Origin: JAFDWI01 sp963764215
Lineage (GTDB): Bacteria; Actinomycetota; Acidimicrobiia; Acidimicrobiales; Iamiaceae
DNA length: 64,000 bases
Assembly (NCBI GenBank): GCA_963764215.1
Contig: CAVXRS010000007.1
Coordinates: 62,001 to 126,000, forward strand
Reading direction: 5' to 3'
The notes beneath the pieces are model-generated. The model saw only the letters and a list, made by a program, of their open reading frames with translations. It was not told the origin of the DNA and made no database searches. The position numbers were made by a program, and so were the translations under genes. Shown piece by piece: positions 22,352 through 33,526 of this stretch (positions are counted from its first letter, which is position 1; the number at the start of each line of letters is the position of its first letter).

Positions 22352-22555
22352 GCAACACTCCGGGTCGGCTCTTCAGGTTGGTCTCTACCCTAGAAAGTCG
22401 ATCGGCACGGCGCGCCACCCGGTCGACCCGGAGGCGCCGATCGGGTGGCGCCCTGGACGGAGAAACGGCTTGCAATCGGGCCGATCGCGGCGGAAGATGG
22501 TGCCACCGGAAATACGTGGTTGCAGCCAAGCCGGCTCGAGCGGAGAGGAACAGTC

Positions 22556-23158
22556 ATGGTGCGTGGCGCTTTCAGTCGGTGGGCAGCCGGAGCATCGTTG
22601 GCGGCCGTCGTTGCGCTTGTGTTGGCCTGTGGGGGGTGCGGGAGCAGTAGCAGTAGTAGTTCGTCTGGTGCGAAATCCTCGGGCACGAGCGGTCAATCGT
22701 CGTCGACCCAGGGTGGGGGGTCCCAGAGCGGCGCTTCCAAGGCGCTGCCGGACCCGTGCACATTGGTCAGTTCCGACGAGATGGCCAAACTGCTGGGTGG
22801 GCCGATCGCCAAGCCGAAGGCCTCGAACGTCGGAAACGGTTCGAAGGCGTGTCTCTGGGAGCTCCAGAAGAACGTCGACAGCCCGGATCCTTCGACCATG
22901 GGCCACACACTCACGCTGACCGTTCTGGCCTCGCCCGCCAAGTCGATGACACCCGAGCAGAACTTCGAGAACACCTCGCAGTATTCTCCGGACAAGACCC
23001 CCGCACATGTGTGTGAGAAGAGCTTCTGGGCGAACAACATCCTGAACGCGCTGCAGAACGGGGTGTACCTGAATGGGCTCGGCGGTCTCGCATCGAGCGA
23101 CGCCGCCGCCAAATCCGCGGTCGAGCAGATGATGGCCGCAGCCTGCAAGTCGCTCTGA
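22556..23158 (+). CDS. Small exported lipoprotein, DUF3558-like
   Basis: A 200-residue lipoprotein. The signal peptide (MVRGAFSRWAAGASLAAVVA) ends in a lipobox (VLACGGC) and is followed by a low-complexity Ser/Gly/Gln linker of about 45 residues. The folded domain begins at ALPDPCTLVSSDEMAKLLGG and contains conserved-looking Cys residues (DPCTL, KACLW, HVCEK, AACKSL) that could form two disulfides. This layout matches DUF3558-type actinobacterial lipoproteins, of unknown function. ATG 22556 has a clear GGAGAGGA site. It is divergent from the mcl operon and converges closely on the next gene. Confidence 0.75.
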   Translation: MVRGAFSRWAAGASLAAVVALVLACGGCGSSSSSSSSGAKSSGTSGQSSSTQGGGSQSGASKALPDPCTLVSSDEMAKLLGGPIAKPKASNVGNGSKACLWELQKNVDSPDPSTMGHTLTLTVLASPAKSMTPEQNFENTSQYSPDKTPAHVCEKSFWANNILNALQNGVYLNGLGGLASSDAAAKSAVEQMMAAACKSL

Positions 23159-23161
23159 CCG

Positions 23162-23636
23162 TCACTGGGTGCGGGTGCGTTGCTGCCACCAGCGGCGTGC
23201 AGCCATGACCGCCGCAACGCACCACACCGCCGCCACGACGGTGAGCACGGCGGTTGCGTAGTTCAACGGCAGTCGGCTCAGGTTCTTCGGGTCGACGCCG
23301 CGGCGGTGCCAGAGCGGAAACGAGAAGACGACGACGATCGCGGTGAGGGCGATCGCGCCCCGCACCGGACCCGACAACCAATCCGGCAGCCAGCGGGCCA
23401 GCAGCCAGCCGGTCACCCCGGCGGCGATGGTGACGATGGCATCGTGGACGACCAGCAGGCTGATCATCCAGCGACCCACCCAGTAGATCGGTGTGGACGA
23501 CGTGCGCAGAACCGAGTGGAGCCCGAAGTAGCATCATCGCCGCACCGACGACCGCGCAGGCCCAGAACACCGGCGCAGAGGTCGTGAGAGACCTGCTCGT
23601 GGGCGGTTGCGTCGGCTCGGGGCGTGCAGCGGTCAT
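23162..23636 (-). CDS. Small multi-pass membrane protein (frameshifted)
   Basis: ATG 23636 overlaps the stop of the molybdenum oxidoreductase gene (ATGA), showing translational coupling. The first frame reads MTAARPEPTQPPTSRS and an opening membrane helix (FWACAVVGAAMM). Near 23530 the homology-like continuation moves one frame over (FGLHSVLRTSSTPIYWVGRWMISLLVVHDAIV) and runs to a stop at 23162. Joined, it is about 157 residues with four hydrophobic segments. I do not recognise the family. Its coupling to the upstream gene suggests it is an accessory membrane subunit of that redox protein. Confidence 0.6.
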
Positions 23637-24760
23637 CGGACCACGATCTCGTGGAGCCACTTCGTCTGGAGGACCCCCGGCCGGGCCGGGGCGATCGAGC
23701 CGGAGCGGAAAGCCGTGGTCCCGGTGGAGCGGTGCGCCATCGACCTGCAAGCGCCAACAACGTGAGCGGGTCGTCGACCTCGTCCGGGGTGAGCGACGAG
23801 GTGCCGTAGATCCGTTGCTCCAGCGAATGCACCGTTGCCGGGTGTGCGCCGGCCACCCCGGCTCGTGCCAACACGTCACGAACCGACACGCCGGTCCATC
23901 TCCGTGCGGCGCTCCATCCCTCCACGCACGCGATCGGCAGGCTTTCGGTGCGTTGGGGCATCGCCTGCAGCTCGTCGAGGGACAAGCTCGATCGGCCGGG
24001 CCACGTTTCCGGAGACGCGCAGGCGCCAGGTGCCGGGATCGATGCTCGCCGTGGCGATCCCGGCTTCGGCGAACGACTTGTTCACCGGGAATCCCTGCGG
24101 TCCGACATCGGGTCGGCGCGGGGCCAGGAGCGCCAGACGTTTGGCGGCCGGCACGGTCTCGCCGATGGTGGCCACCACCATGGTCGCCGACGACGCGGCG
24201 ACGAACCCCAGGAAGCGGCGGCGGCGCAGCACCGCGTCGGCCGTTCGATCCGACTGGGCACGTTCGCCGGAGCCGAGCTCGGACCGCACCGTGGCCGCGG
24301 TCGCGCCGATGTGGACGATCAGGGCGCCAACCGTGATCCACGCGACGGCGTAGTGCGCCGCCGGGAAGAAGAAGTGGAACGGGCCGTACCAGTAGTCGAT
24401 GTTGAGCACGCCGGAGACGAGGAGGAACAGCGAGCCGGCAACCAACGGGATCAGGCTCAACCGCGCCACCAGACCGGCGATCGGACGGAGCTTCGGTGGG
24501 TCCAACAGCTGGTGGGCGACGCTCCACAGCTTCGCGAGGAGCAACGGCACCGTGGCGATGCCCGTGATCACGTGCAGACCCTGGGTCAGCCGATAGAGCC
24601 AGACCGGTCGTGTCGGCCAGGGAAACCAGGACGGTCGGTGCTGCAGCATGTGCGACGCCAGCCCGGTCGCGAAGCAGACGGCAAAGGAGATCCCGAGCGC
24701 GATGCCGAGCCAGGCAGCGGTTCGCCTGTCGTGTCGTGGGTCGGTTTCGCGCTCGGTCAC
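23633..24760 (-). CDS. Membrane cytochrome-b/sulfite oxidase-type molybdenum oxidoreductase fusion (frameshifted)
   Basis: GTG 24760 begins an N-terminal membrane domain of about 170 residues with four or five helices and several His residues placed as heme ligands (GLASHMLQH, QGLHVITG, SVAHQLLD, PAAHYAVAW, LIVHIG). A twin-Arg-like RRRRFLGFVAASS segment leads into a sulfite oxidase-fold molybdopterin domain. TWRLRVSGNVARPIEL is in the first frame, and SLDELQAMPQRTESLPIACVEGW, with the probable molybdenum-ligand Cys, is in a second frame from about 23985. VDGAPLHRDHGFPLRL and then ARPGVLQTKWLHEIVVR are in further frames before the stop at 23633. At least three single-base shifts are needed. 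Joined length is about 375 residues. Electron donor and substrate are unknown. Confidence 0.72.
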
Positions 24761-24799
24761 GCCATGCGGAGATTCGTGCTGCGGTCTCCGCCGGCGCGA

Positions 24800-25285
24800 T
24801 CACCGGACGTCGCAGCTCACCGTGGGCGGCATCCGCATCGAACCACGACCGAAGTGTTGGTGGGCCACGGGGTGGGGCACCGGCACGACGGTTCGCCGTT
24901 CCAGGTCGTAGACCGCTCGCTGACCGGCGCGGCTGGCCAGCCGTATCGCCTGGCTGCGCTGGTCGGCGGGGACCACGACCACCACCTCCAGCCACACTCG
25001 TCCCGGACCACGTTCGAGCCATCCGCCGAGGAAGTTGCTGCCGCGGCGCAACTCGCTGGCCAACGAGTGCAACCATCGGGTGACGTGCCCGTTGTCCCAA
25101 GCGTCCCAGGCGATGTTCTTGGAAAGGCGGGTGTCCGTGCACACGGCGAACCCGGTGTCGGGTTGCTCCTTGGTCTCCGGGTGCAGCGTGAACCCGCCCC
25201 AGAAACTGAGGTGCCGGCGTAGGTGGCGCGCGACGTGGTGACCGTCGTCGGCAACGACAGGGGAAGGTCCGGCCGACGTTGGCAT
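24800..25285 (-). CDS. Hypothetical protein, 161 residues
   Basis: The start at 25285 (MPTSAGPSPVVADDGHHVA) gives a 161-residue soluble protein that I do not recognise. It has no signal peptide or membrane segment. A central part rich in Trp and charged residues (HLSFWGGFTLHPETKEQPDT, NIAWDAWDNGHVTRWLHSLA) is followed by a hydrophobic strand VWLEVVVVVPADQRS and a C-terminal segment with several His. Its 3' end lies 39 bases before the oxidoreductase start, so it probably leads that transcript. It is divergent from the response regulator gene with 112 bases between. Confidence 0.55.
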   Translation of the reverse strand: MPTSAGPSPVVADDGHHVARHLRRHLSFWGGFTLHPETKEQPDTGFAVCTDTRLSKNIAWDAWDNGHVTRWLHSLASELRRGSNFLGGWLERGPGRVWLEVVVVVPADQRSQAIRLASRAGQRAVYDLERRTVVPVPHPVAHQHFGRGSMRMPPTVSCDVR

Positions 25286-25397
25286 GGTCCGATGATGCCA
25301 GACGTCAGCACTCCTTTCGACCCGATGGTGTGATCCGTTTCCAAATCGTTCGCGAGAGCGAAAGATCGGGTTCGGGGTCGGTCGGTAGCCTGAGGGC

Positions 25398-26098
25398 ATG
25401 GCCGGGGCCGCGTTGAGATCTCGAATTCTCGTGGTCGACGACGACATCCAACTGCTGGACGTGGTGGCCAACTACCTCGAGCGGGACGGCTGTGAGGTGG
25501 CCACGGCCACCGATGGCCCCGCCGGGTTGCGCATCGCCCTGGAAACGCTGCCCGACCTGGTCGTTCTCGATGTGATGCTTCCCGGTCTGGACGGCTACGA
25601 CGTCTGTCGGCGGATCCGTGAGGTGGCCCCCATTCCGGTCATGATGCTCACCGCCCGGACCGAGGAGGACGACCGGCTGCTCGGGTTCGACCGTGGCGCC
25701 GACGACTACCTGACCAAGCCGTTCTCGCCCCGTGAACTCACCGCGCGGGTCAAGGCGATCCTCCGACGCGCTCGCGGCGAGGTCGGCGTCCCGGGATCAG
25801 GAGTCGTGCAGATCGGCGATGTCCGAGCTCGACCTGGTGAGCCGCGAGGTCACCAGGGCCGGGCAACCGGTCTCGTTGAGCGCACGGGAGTTCGATCTGC
25901 TCGTCGTTCTTCGCGCGCAACCCGCAGCGGGTCTTCTCCCGGGAAGACCTGCTCAGTGCCGTGTGGGGCTGGAACTTCGGTGACACCGCGACGGTCACGG
26001 TGCACGTGCGCCGCCTGCGGCTGAAGATCGAACCCGAACCCACCGAGCCCCGTCACATCGTCGCGATCCGCGGAGTGGGGTACCGGTGCGACCCATGA
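25398..26098 (+). CDS. OmpR/PhoB-family response regulator (frameshifted)
   Basis: The receiver domain is intact in the first frame: acidic pocket VVDDDIQ (Asp14-16), phosphoacceptor Asp58 in LVVLDVMLPGLDG, and the Lys of DDYLTKPFSP. The winged-helix DNA-binding domain is split. ELDLVSREVTRAGQPVSLSAREFDLL lies one frame over from about 25820. FARNPQRVFSREDLLSAVWGW, ending in HIVAIRGVGYRCDP, is in the third frame from about 25910. Joined, it is about 233 residues, normal for the family. Its stop overlaps the start of the histidine kinase gene (ATGA at 26095), the usual coupled two-component layout. The target genes and signal are unknown. Confidence 0.82.
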
Positions 26099-27478
26099 GC
26101 GACCGCGGCCGTGGCCTCGGCCTTGCGGCCGCGGTGATCTTCGCGTGCGGGCTGATCGCGCGCGGGTGTCGCTGCGGCGGCGCTCGGCGTGTCGACCCAC
26201 GATGCCACCGTGCTCGTGTCGATCGCCGCGGGCGGCGCGGTCTTCGCCGGCGGTGTCGGTTGGGTCCTGGTGCGGGCGCTGCGGAGCCGATCCGATCCGG
26301 CGTCCAGGTGACGGCCGTCGCGGGGGTCGCCGTCGTCGCGACCGGCCTCGGGTCGTGGTTGGCCGCAAAGTCCATGTTCATCTCGTCCCACGACCTCGGT
26401 GCGTTTCTGGTCATCCTCATCACGTCCGCAGCGGGTGGTGCGGGGGCGGCCACAGCCTGTGCCACGACCGTGTCCGAGGCCTCCGAGACGCTCGGTCAAG
26501 CTGGCACGGAATCTCGTCCCCGAGTCCCCGATCGAACCTGGAGCCGGCGGTGGTCCGACTGCGGAGCCGCTCGGCGAGGCGGCGTCGATCGCGCGCACAA
26601 CCGGCCGGCGACCTGGCCCGCGTCGCGGCCGAGCTCGGTCGACGTGTCACGGCGCCTGGACGCCGCCCGCAGCCAGGCCGAGGCGCTTGGATGCGTCACG
26701 TCGCGAGCTCGTGGCCTGGGTCTCCCATGACCTGCGTGCGCCCGTTGGCGACCATCCGGGCCATGGCCGAAGCCCTCGAGGACGGCGTGCTGCTCCGACG
26801 GGCAGTTCGGCCGAGCGCTACCACGCCGTCGATCCGGGTCGAGGCCGAGCGGCTCACCAAGCTCGTCGACGAGCTCTTCCAGCTGAGCCGTCTGACGAGC
26901 CGCGTCCAGTTGCCCGACCCCGACCGCGCCGAGCTCGGCGAACTGGTCGACTTCGAGGTCGCGGCCGGCGCCACGCTCGGCGCGCCACGGGACGTGCGGG
27001 TCAGGCGGAGGTCGAGCCGATGGCACGGCGCACGCCGCCGGTCCCCGCCCGCGACGTGGCACGCATCCTCGTCGAACCTGATCGACAACGCGGTCCGTCA
27101 CAGCCAATGCCGGTACGGTCGTGCGGGTCGTCGCGACTGTCGACCGGCGAGTGACGTCCGGGTGCTCCGTCGAGGACGAATGCGGTGGCATCCCCCCGAG
27201 CAGATCTCGCCAGGGTGTTCGACACGGCGTTCCGCAGCGACAGTGCCCGCAACCGGGATCAAGCCGGTGGCGGGCTGGGGCTTCCCATCGCGCGGGGCCT
27301 GGCGGATCTCGTCGGAGGGACCTTGGACGTCGACAACGTCGGGAATGGGTGCCGCTTCCTGCTCACCGTCCCACTCGACGAGAGCCCGACGTCGCCGGCA
27401 GGTCTCGCGGCGCACGATGTCCCCGACCGCGATGCCCCGTCGGTTTCCCGGGTCGGCGAGCGGGCGATCGACGCGTAG
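26095..27478 (+). pseudogene. Two-component sensor histidine kinase, heavily frameshifted
   Basis: Kinase pieces occur in order but hop among all three frames. The first is an N-terminal membrane helix (GLAAAVIFACGLIA). A second membrane part follows (VSIAAGGAVFAGGVGWVLV, then GVAVVATGLGSWLAA and LGAFLVILITSAAGGAGAA). The H-box is ELVAWVSHDLRAP with the phosphoacceptor His. ERLTKLVDELFQLSRLTS comes next, then the N-box LIDNAVRHS. The G-box GGGLGLPIARGLADLVGGTL comes last, ending at 27478. At least seven or eight single-base shifts would be needed to give one frame of about 460 residues. Because every conserved box is present and in order, I read this as a functional gene damaged by sequence error, although true decay cannot be excluded. 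It is coupled to the response regulator. Confidence 0.7.
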
Positions 27479-27498
27479 CTGCCCGAGCTGCGAACGTC

Positions 27499-28213
27499 TC
27501 AGACTTCGGTTCGCCGCATCACCGCGCGCATGTCGTCGATGGCGCGGAAGGTGCCCCGCACCGTCCCGGTGACCTTCGATCGTCCGACGCGGGCGGAGTA
27601 GGGGACGTCGACCTCGGCGATGCGCCACCCCGCCTGCGACGCCCGGACCACCATCTCCAGGGGCCATCCGAAGCGGCGGTCGGTGATCCCCAGCTCGAGC
27701 AGCGTCGACGCGGCGGGCCGAGCGCATCGGTCCGAGTCGCGTAGTGACAGGTCCAACGACCGCCCGAGACGGCGGGCGAGGTAGCGGTTCGCCAGGCGTG
27801 CGTGGAAGGGCCAGGCGCCACGCTCTGCGGCGCGGGCCCCGAGCACCAGATCGGCGTCGCCGGCGAGCGATCGGCTCGACGACGCGGACGAGATCGGCCG
27901 GGTCCAGCGAGCCGTCGGCGTCCATGAAACAGACGATGTCCGCGGAGGCCGCCTTGAGGCCCGCCCAACAGGCCGCGCCGAAGCCCCGCGTGGGTTCGAC
28001 CACGACGAGCGCGCCGAGGTCGGTGGCGATACGACCCGAGCCGTCGGTACTGCCGTTGTCGACCACGATCGGTCGGAACCCCTCGGGCATCGCGGGGAGC
28101 AGGTCCGGGAGCGCCAGCGCTTCGTCGAGCACCGGGAGCACGACGTCGGGCACGCGGGCGGACCGTACTACGGAGCCGGCCGATCGGCAGTGCTCGGATG
28201 CGTCCGTGATCAC
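27499..28213 (-). CDS. Family 2 glycosyltransferase (frameshifted)
   Basis: The N-terminal half (frame from GTG 28213) has the GT2 nucleotide-sugar fold: VVLPVLDEALALPDLL, IVVDNGSTDGSG, then CFMDADGSLDPADL with the metal-binding Asp motif. The frame breaks near 27850. The continuation LGARAAERGAWPFHARLANRY to TFRAIDDMRAVMRRTEV is in another frame and stops at 27499. Joined length is about 237 residues, and no membrane helix is seen, so it is a soluble polyprenyl-phosphate-type glycosyltransferase that may act at the inner leaflet. The start is uncertain; GTG 28153 is an alternative. It reads in the same direction as the methyltransferase gene upstream. Confidence 0.75.
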
Positions 28214-28263
28214 GGCCCTCGATGCATCTGCATCCGCAACAGGAGGTGTCGACGGGCGCAGGT

Positions 28264-28990
28264 TCAGCCGACGAGCAGGAACCGGTACGCGATGAACGTC
28301 GGGGTGTCGACCAATGGACCGAGTTCGTCGGGGAAGCGGGAAAGGGCCGCCGCATCCGGGCGCGCTTCCACGAGGCGATCGAGCCGGAATCCCGCCTCAC
28401 TGCACGCGTCGATCACCGCGCTCAACGGTCGACGCCAGAAATGTTGGGTGACCTCGACGTCACCTTTGCGCCAGGTGTCGCTCACTTCTTCGGTGTCGAA
28501 GTAGCCCAGGTGTTGGGAGGGGAGCGGCGGGCTCGCCGGATGGTCGGTGGAGAACACGAGCCATCCGCCTGGCCGGAGTGCCTGGGCGAACGAGCCGAGT
28601 GGGACGGACCAGTCCCGGAGGTAGTGCATGGTCAGCGAGCAGGTGACGCCGTCGAGCGAGTTCGGGGCCACATCGAGTGGTTCTGCCAGATCGGCGACGG
28701 CGAAGCGAACCCGGTCTCCACTGCGCCGAGCGGCTTCGGCGACCATCGCCGGGCTGAGATCGACGCCGATGACGTGGGCGCCCTTCGCCGACGAGCCATT
28801 CGCACTGCGTCCCTGCACCACAACCTGCATCCAGCACCGTCCGTCCGTCCAGTGGCCGCGGGATGAGGCTCCGCAGCGCCGGCCGTTCGAGGTGGGCGTT
28901 CCACGGCCCGTCGTCGGTGGTGTCGGCCCAGACCGGGGCAAGGCGGTCATAGGCGGCTCGCGTGTGCCTGCGGTGAGCGTCTTGGTCCAC
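28264..28990 (-). CDS. Class I SAM-dependent methyltransferase (frameshifted)
   Basis: GTG 28990 starts VDQDAHRRHTRAAYDRLAPVW, a typical opening helix of small-molecule methyltransferases. The SAM-binding motif I, TVLDAGCGAGTQCEWLVGEG, is in this frame. The next part, AHVIGVDLSPAMVAEAARRSG, and the rest to the stop at 28264 are one frame over, with the break at a GGG run near 28795 where one extra base would explain it. Later motifs (FAVADLAEPLD, LRPGGWLVFSTDHP) are intact. Joined length is about 242 residues. The acceptor substrate is not evident. It lies between the glycosyltransferase and deaminase genes, all leftward. Confidence 0.75.
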
Positions 28991-29121
28991 GCAACGGATA
29001 TAGTGCACTGCTCGCCACAACCGGAGTCGAGCGATGTGGCCAACCGCTGTGCAGGGTACCTATGTGGTCGTTGCGGGGGATCGGGGCACATGGTGGTCCG
29101 CCCCGGCTGCGTTCAGCCAGC

Positions 29122-30195
29122 CTAGGGAGGGGTTCGACCACCCACATCGAGGTCCGCGGTGTGCGCCGCGAGATGCGCGTCGATCTCGCCGGCCAGGGCG
29201 GCTTTGTCGTCGTCCGGCAGGAACGACGCCACCACCGCGTTCTTGGCGAGCTCGGCGATACCGGAAGCGTCGAGCCCCAGCAGTTCCGCCGCGATCTCGT
29301 ATTCGCGGCACAGTGTCGTCCCGAACATGTGCGGGTCGTCGGTGTTGATGGTCACCAGCAGTCCGGCATCGACCATGGTGCGCAACGGGTGCGCCTCGTA
29401 GGACTCGACGCTGCGCGTTGCCAGGTTCGAGGTGAGACACACCTCGAGCGGGATCCGGTGCGCGGCGAGATGCGTCATGAGTGCCGGGTCCTGAGGCGCC
29501 GAGGTGCCGTGCCCGATCCGTTCGGCGCCGAGCGCTTCGAGCGCATCCCAGATCTCCCGGGGACCAGTGGTCTCTCCGGCGTGGGGGACGCTGTGCAGCC
29601 CGGCGGCACGGGCCCGGTCGAACGCCGGTTTGTGGCGTGGTCTGGTCGTGTCTGACTCCGGTCCGCCCAGTCCGAACCCGACGAGGCTCGAGGGCCCGTG
29701 CTCGACGGCGATGCGCGCGGTCTGCTCGGAAGCGTCGGGGTACAGCTCTCCGGGGATGTCGAAGATCCAGCGGATCCGGATGCCCCGGTCACGCTCGGCG
29801 GCGACTCGGCCGTCCTCGATCGCCTCGACGAACGCCTCGGCCGCGATGCCCGCCATCACCGACGTGTAGGGCGTCGCGGTCAATTCGGCGTAGCGGATGC
29901 CCTGGTCGGCCATCTCGGTGGCCACTCCGTAGGTCAGTGCGCGCACATCCTCGGGGGTCCTGACGAGGCCGGCAACTGCCGTGTACAGCTCGATGAAGTG
30001 GTCGAAGTCACGGAAGGTGAAGTACGCCGCCAGCTCGTCGGGGTCCTGGGGCACCGTCCCCGGATGGCGGGCGGCAAGCTCGGCGACGATCGCCGGTGAC
30101 GCCGAACCGACGTGGTGCACGTGGAGCTCGGCCTTGGGCAGCCCGGCGATGAAATCCGCCCAGGGCGACCTCGTGGCGACAGATGATGCAGGCAC
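29122..30195 (-). CDS. Adenosine deaminase family; possibly aminodeoxyfutalosine deaminase
   Basis: A 357-residue metal-dependent deaminase. Zinc-ligand and catalytic segments are present: ELHVHHVGS (HxH), GLHSVPHAGETTGP (His and the catalytic Glu), AERIGHGTSAPQDP, and TINTDDPHMFG with the catalytic Asp pair. The HVHHVGSASP opening and FTFRDFDHFIELY match the actinobacterial branch that includes enzymes deaminating 6-amino-6-deoxyfutalosine in menaquinone synthesis. Adenosine deamination remains possible, and no futalosine-pathway genes are in the window. GTG 30195 has a GGAAGGA site; the frame is open further upstream, but that stretch covers the palindromic element at 30218-30272. Confidence 0.83.
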   Translation of the reverse strand: MPASSVATRSPWADFIAGLPKAELHVHHVGSASPAIVAELAARHPGTVPQDPDELAAYFTFRDFDHFIELYTAVAGLVRTPEDVRALTYGVATEMADQGIRYAELTATPYTSVMAGIAAEAFVEAIEDGRVAAERDRGIRIRWIFDIPGELYPDASEQTARIAVEHGPSSLVGFGLGGPESDTTRPRHKPAFDRARAAGLHSVPHAGETTGPREIWDALEALGAERIGHGTSAPQDPALMTHLAAHRIPLEVCLTSNLATRSVESYEAHPLRTMVDAGLLVTINTDDPHMFGTTLCREYEIAAELLGLDASGIAELAKNAVVASFLPDDDKAALAGEIDAHLAAHTADLDVGGRTPP

Positions 30196-30217
30196 GTGGC
30201 AGGTTCCTTCCGTTCGT

Positions 30218-30272
30218 CCCCGAAACTTGTCGCGCTGGGCCGCTGAGAGCAGCTTTTCGGTGCAGATTTCGG
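30218..30272. repeat. Degenerate copy of the 55-bp palindromic element
   Basis: This 55-base segment starts CCCCGAAACTTG and ends GTGCAGATTTCGG, so its ends are near-inverted repeats. It has exactly the length of the cleaner copy at 38219-38273 and shares about half of the central bases. It lies in the gap between the divergent deaminase and DUF3054 genes. Because it sits just upstream of the deaminase ribosome-binding site, it could affect expression. The relation to the other copy is my inference from length and ends. Confidence 0.5.
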
Positions 30273-30358
30273 TGGGTGTGGCGGGTACGGCGGGTCGGCG
30301 GGTCCGGGCGGGAAGCGGGACCGATCGTAGTGGAGCGGAACCACGGTACGTTGGGGGC

Positions 30359-30814
30359 ATGACGACCTCCACGCTCCCCGACGCCGAAGACCGGGATCAA
30401 CGCTCCGTCGGTGCGCCGTCGCAGGCCTGGATGGCGGCCGGTCTCGACGTGGTCTGCATCGTGGTGTTCGTGGCGATCGGCCGGTCCTCCCACACCGAAG
30501 GTGTCACCGTGTCGGGGATGGCGTCGACGTCGTGGCCGTTCCTCGTCGGGGCTGCGGTCGGTTGGGTGGCCGGGCAGGTCTGGCGTCGGCCCACGAGCCT
30601 GGTGCCCGCGGCGCTCGCCGTCTGGTTGGGAACCGTTGCCGTGGGCATGGTGCTGCGGGTGCTCGCCGGCCAGGGCACCGCAGTTACGTTCATCGCAGTC
30701 GCGCTCGGCTTTCTCGGCGTCGCGTTCTTCGGTTGGCGTCTGGTCGACGCCGGGATCCGGTCGCTGCGCAGCCGCCGGATCAGGGCTTCCGCGACAGGAA
30801 CCGGCGATTCTTGA
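30359..30814 (+). CDS. DUF3054 membrane protein
   Basis: A 151-residue protein with four hydrophobic segments (for example LDVVCIVVFVAIG, FLVGAAVGWVAGQVW, AVWLGTVAVGMVLRVLAG, TFIAVALGFLGVAFFGW) matching the DUF3054 family found widely in actinobacteria, function unknown. The AIGRSSH and RVLAGQGTAVTF segments are typical of the family. ATG 30359 fits the start of the conserved region. The 3' end overlaps the 3' end of the converging sdhB gene by 35 bases, so the two transcripts could interfere with each other. Confidence 0.82.
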   Translation: MTTSTLPDAEDRDQRSVGAPSQAWMAAGLDVVCIVVFVAIGRSSHTEGVTVSGMASTSWPFLVGAAVGWVAGQVWRRPTSLVPAALAVWLGTVAVGMVLRVLAGQGTAVTFIAVALGFLGVAFFGWRLVDAGIRSLRSRRIRASATGTGDS

Positions 30815-31597
30815 ACTTGGCCCGCAGGTAGTCCTTGTTCATCAGCGCGATGAAGTCGACGGAGATCTCCTTGGGACATGCCGCTTCGCACTCACGGTGG
30901 TTCGAACACGAACCGAACAGCCCGTCCATGGTGTCGACCATCGCCTCGACCCGCTCGTAGCGCTGCGGCTCGCCCTGGGGGAGCAGGTTCAGGTGCGCCA
31001 CCTTGGCGGCGGTGAACAGTTGCGCCGCGCCGTTCGGGCAGGCCGCCACGCAGGCGCCGCAGCCGATGCAGGCCGCCGCGTCGAAAGCGGTGTCCGACAC
31101 GTCCTTGGGCACCGGGATCATGTTCGCGTCCGGTGCCGAGCCGACCGACACCGAGATGTAGCCGCCGGCTTCGACGATCCGGTCGAACGCGGAGCGGTCG
31201 ACGACCAGGTCCCGCACCACCGGGAACGAGGTCGAACGCCACGGCTCCACGCTGATCACGTCGCCGTCGGCGAAGCTGCGCATGTGCAACTGACAGGTCG
31301 CGGTACCCTGCTCGGGGCCGTGCGGCTGGCCGTTGATCATCAGCGAGCACATCCCGCAGATGCCCTCGCGGCAGTCCGAGTCGAAGGCGACCGGCTCGTG
31401 TCCGTCGTTCACCAGGCGCTCGTTGACCACGTCGAGCATCTCGAGGAACGACATCTCGGTCGAGATGCCCGGCGCGGCGATTTCCTCGAGGTGGCCGCGC
31501 GCGTCGGGTCCGGCCTGACGCCAGATGCGCAGGGTGAGGTTCAGCGTGCGGTGCGGTGAACCCTTGGGGGAGGGCGCGGAGTGCGCTTCGGTGACGG

Positions 31598-31601
<4 letters not shown>
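30780..31601 (-). CDS. sdhB: Succinate dehydrogenase iron-sulfur subunit
   Basis: A 273-residue iron-sulfur subunit that passes electrons from the flavoprotein to the membrane quinone site. The plant-type [2Fe-2S] domain has Cys77, Cys82, Cys85 and Cys103 (CREGICGMC plus a later Cys). The C-terminal ferredoxin domain carries Cys178, 181, 184 and 188 (CIGCGACVAACPNG) and a further set at 232, 238 and 242. The start ATG overlaps the sdhA stop by four bases, so translation is coupled. The order sdhC-sdhA-sdhB is that of the single-cytochrome (B-type) complexes. Confidence 0.94.
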
Positions 31602-33523
<1,922 letters not shown>

Positions 33524-33526
33524 GGT

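Noticed and set aside
22911..25142. 743-codon minus-strand frame spanning the lipoprotein and the oxidoreductase locus
   Set aside because: Only short stretches (for example the segment around 23640-23745) belong to real genes; the rest is out-of-frame translation of frameshifted genes and antisense of the lipoprotein gene.
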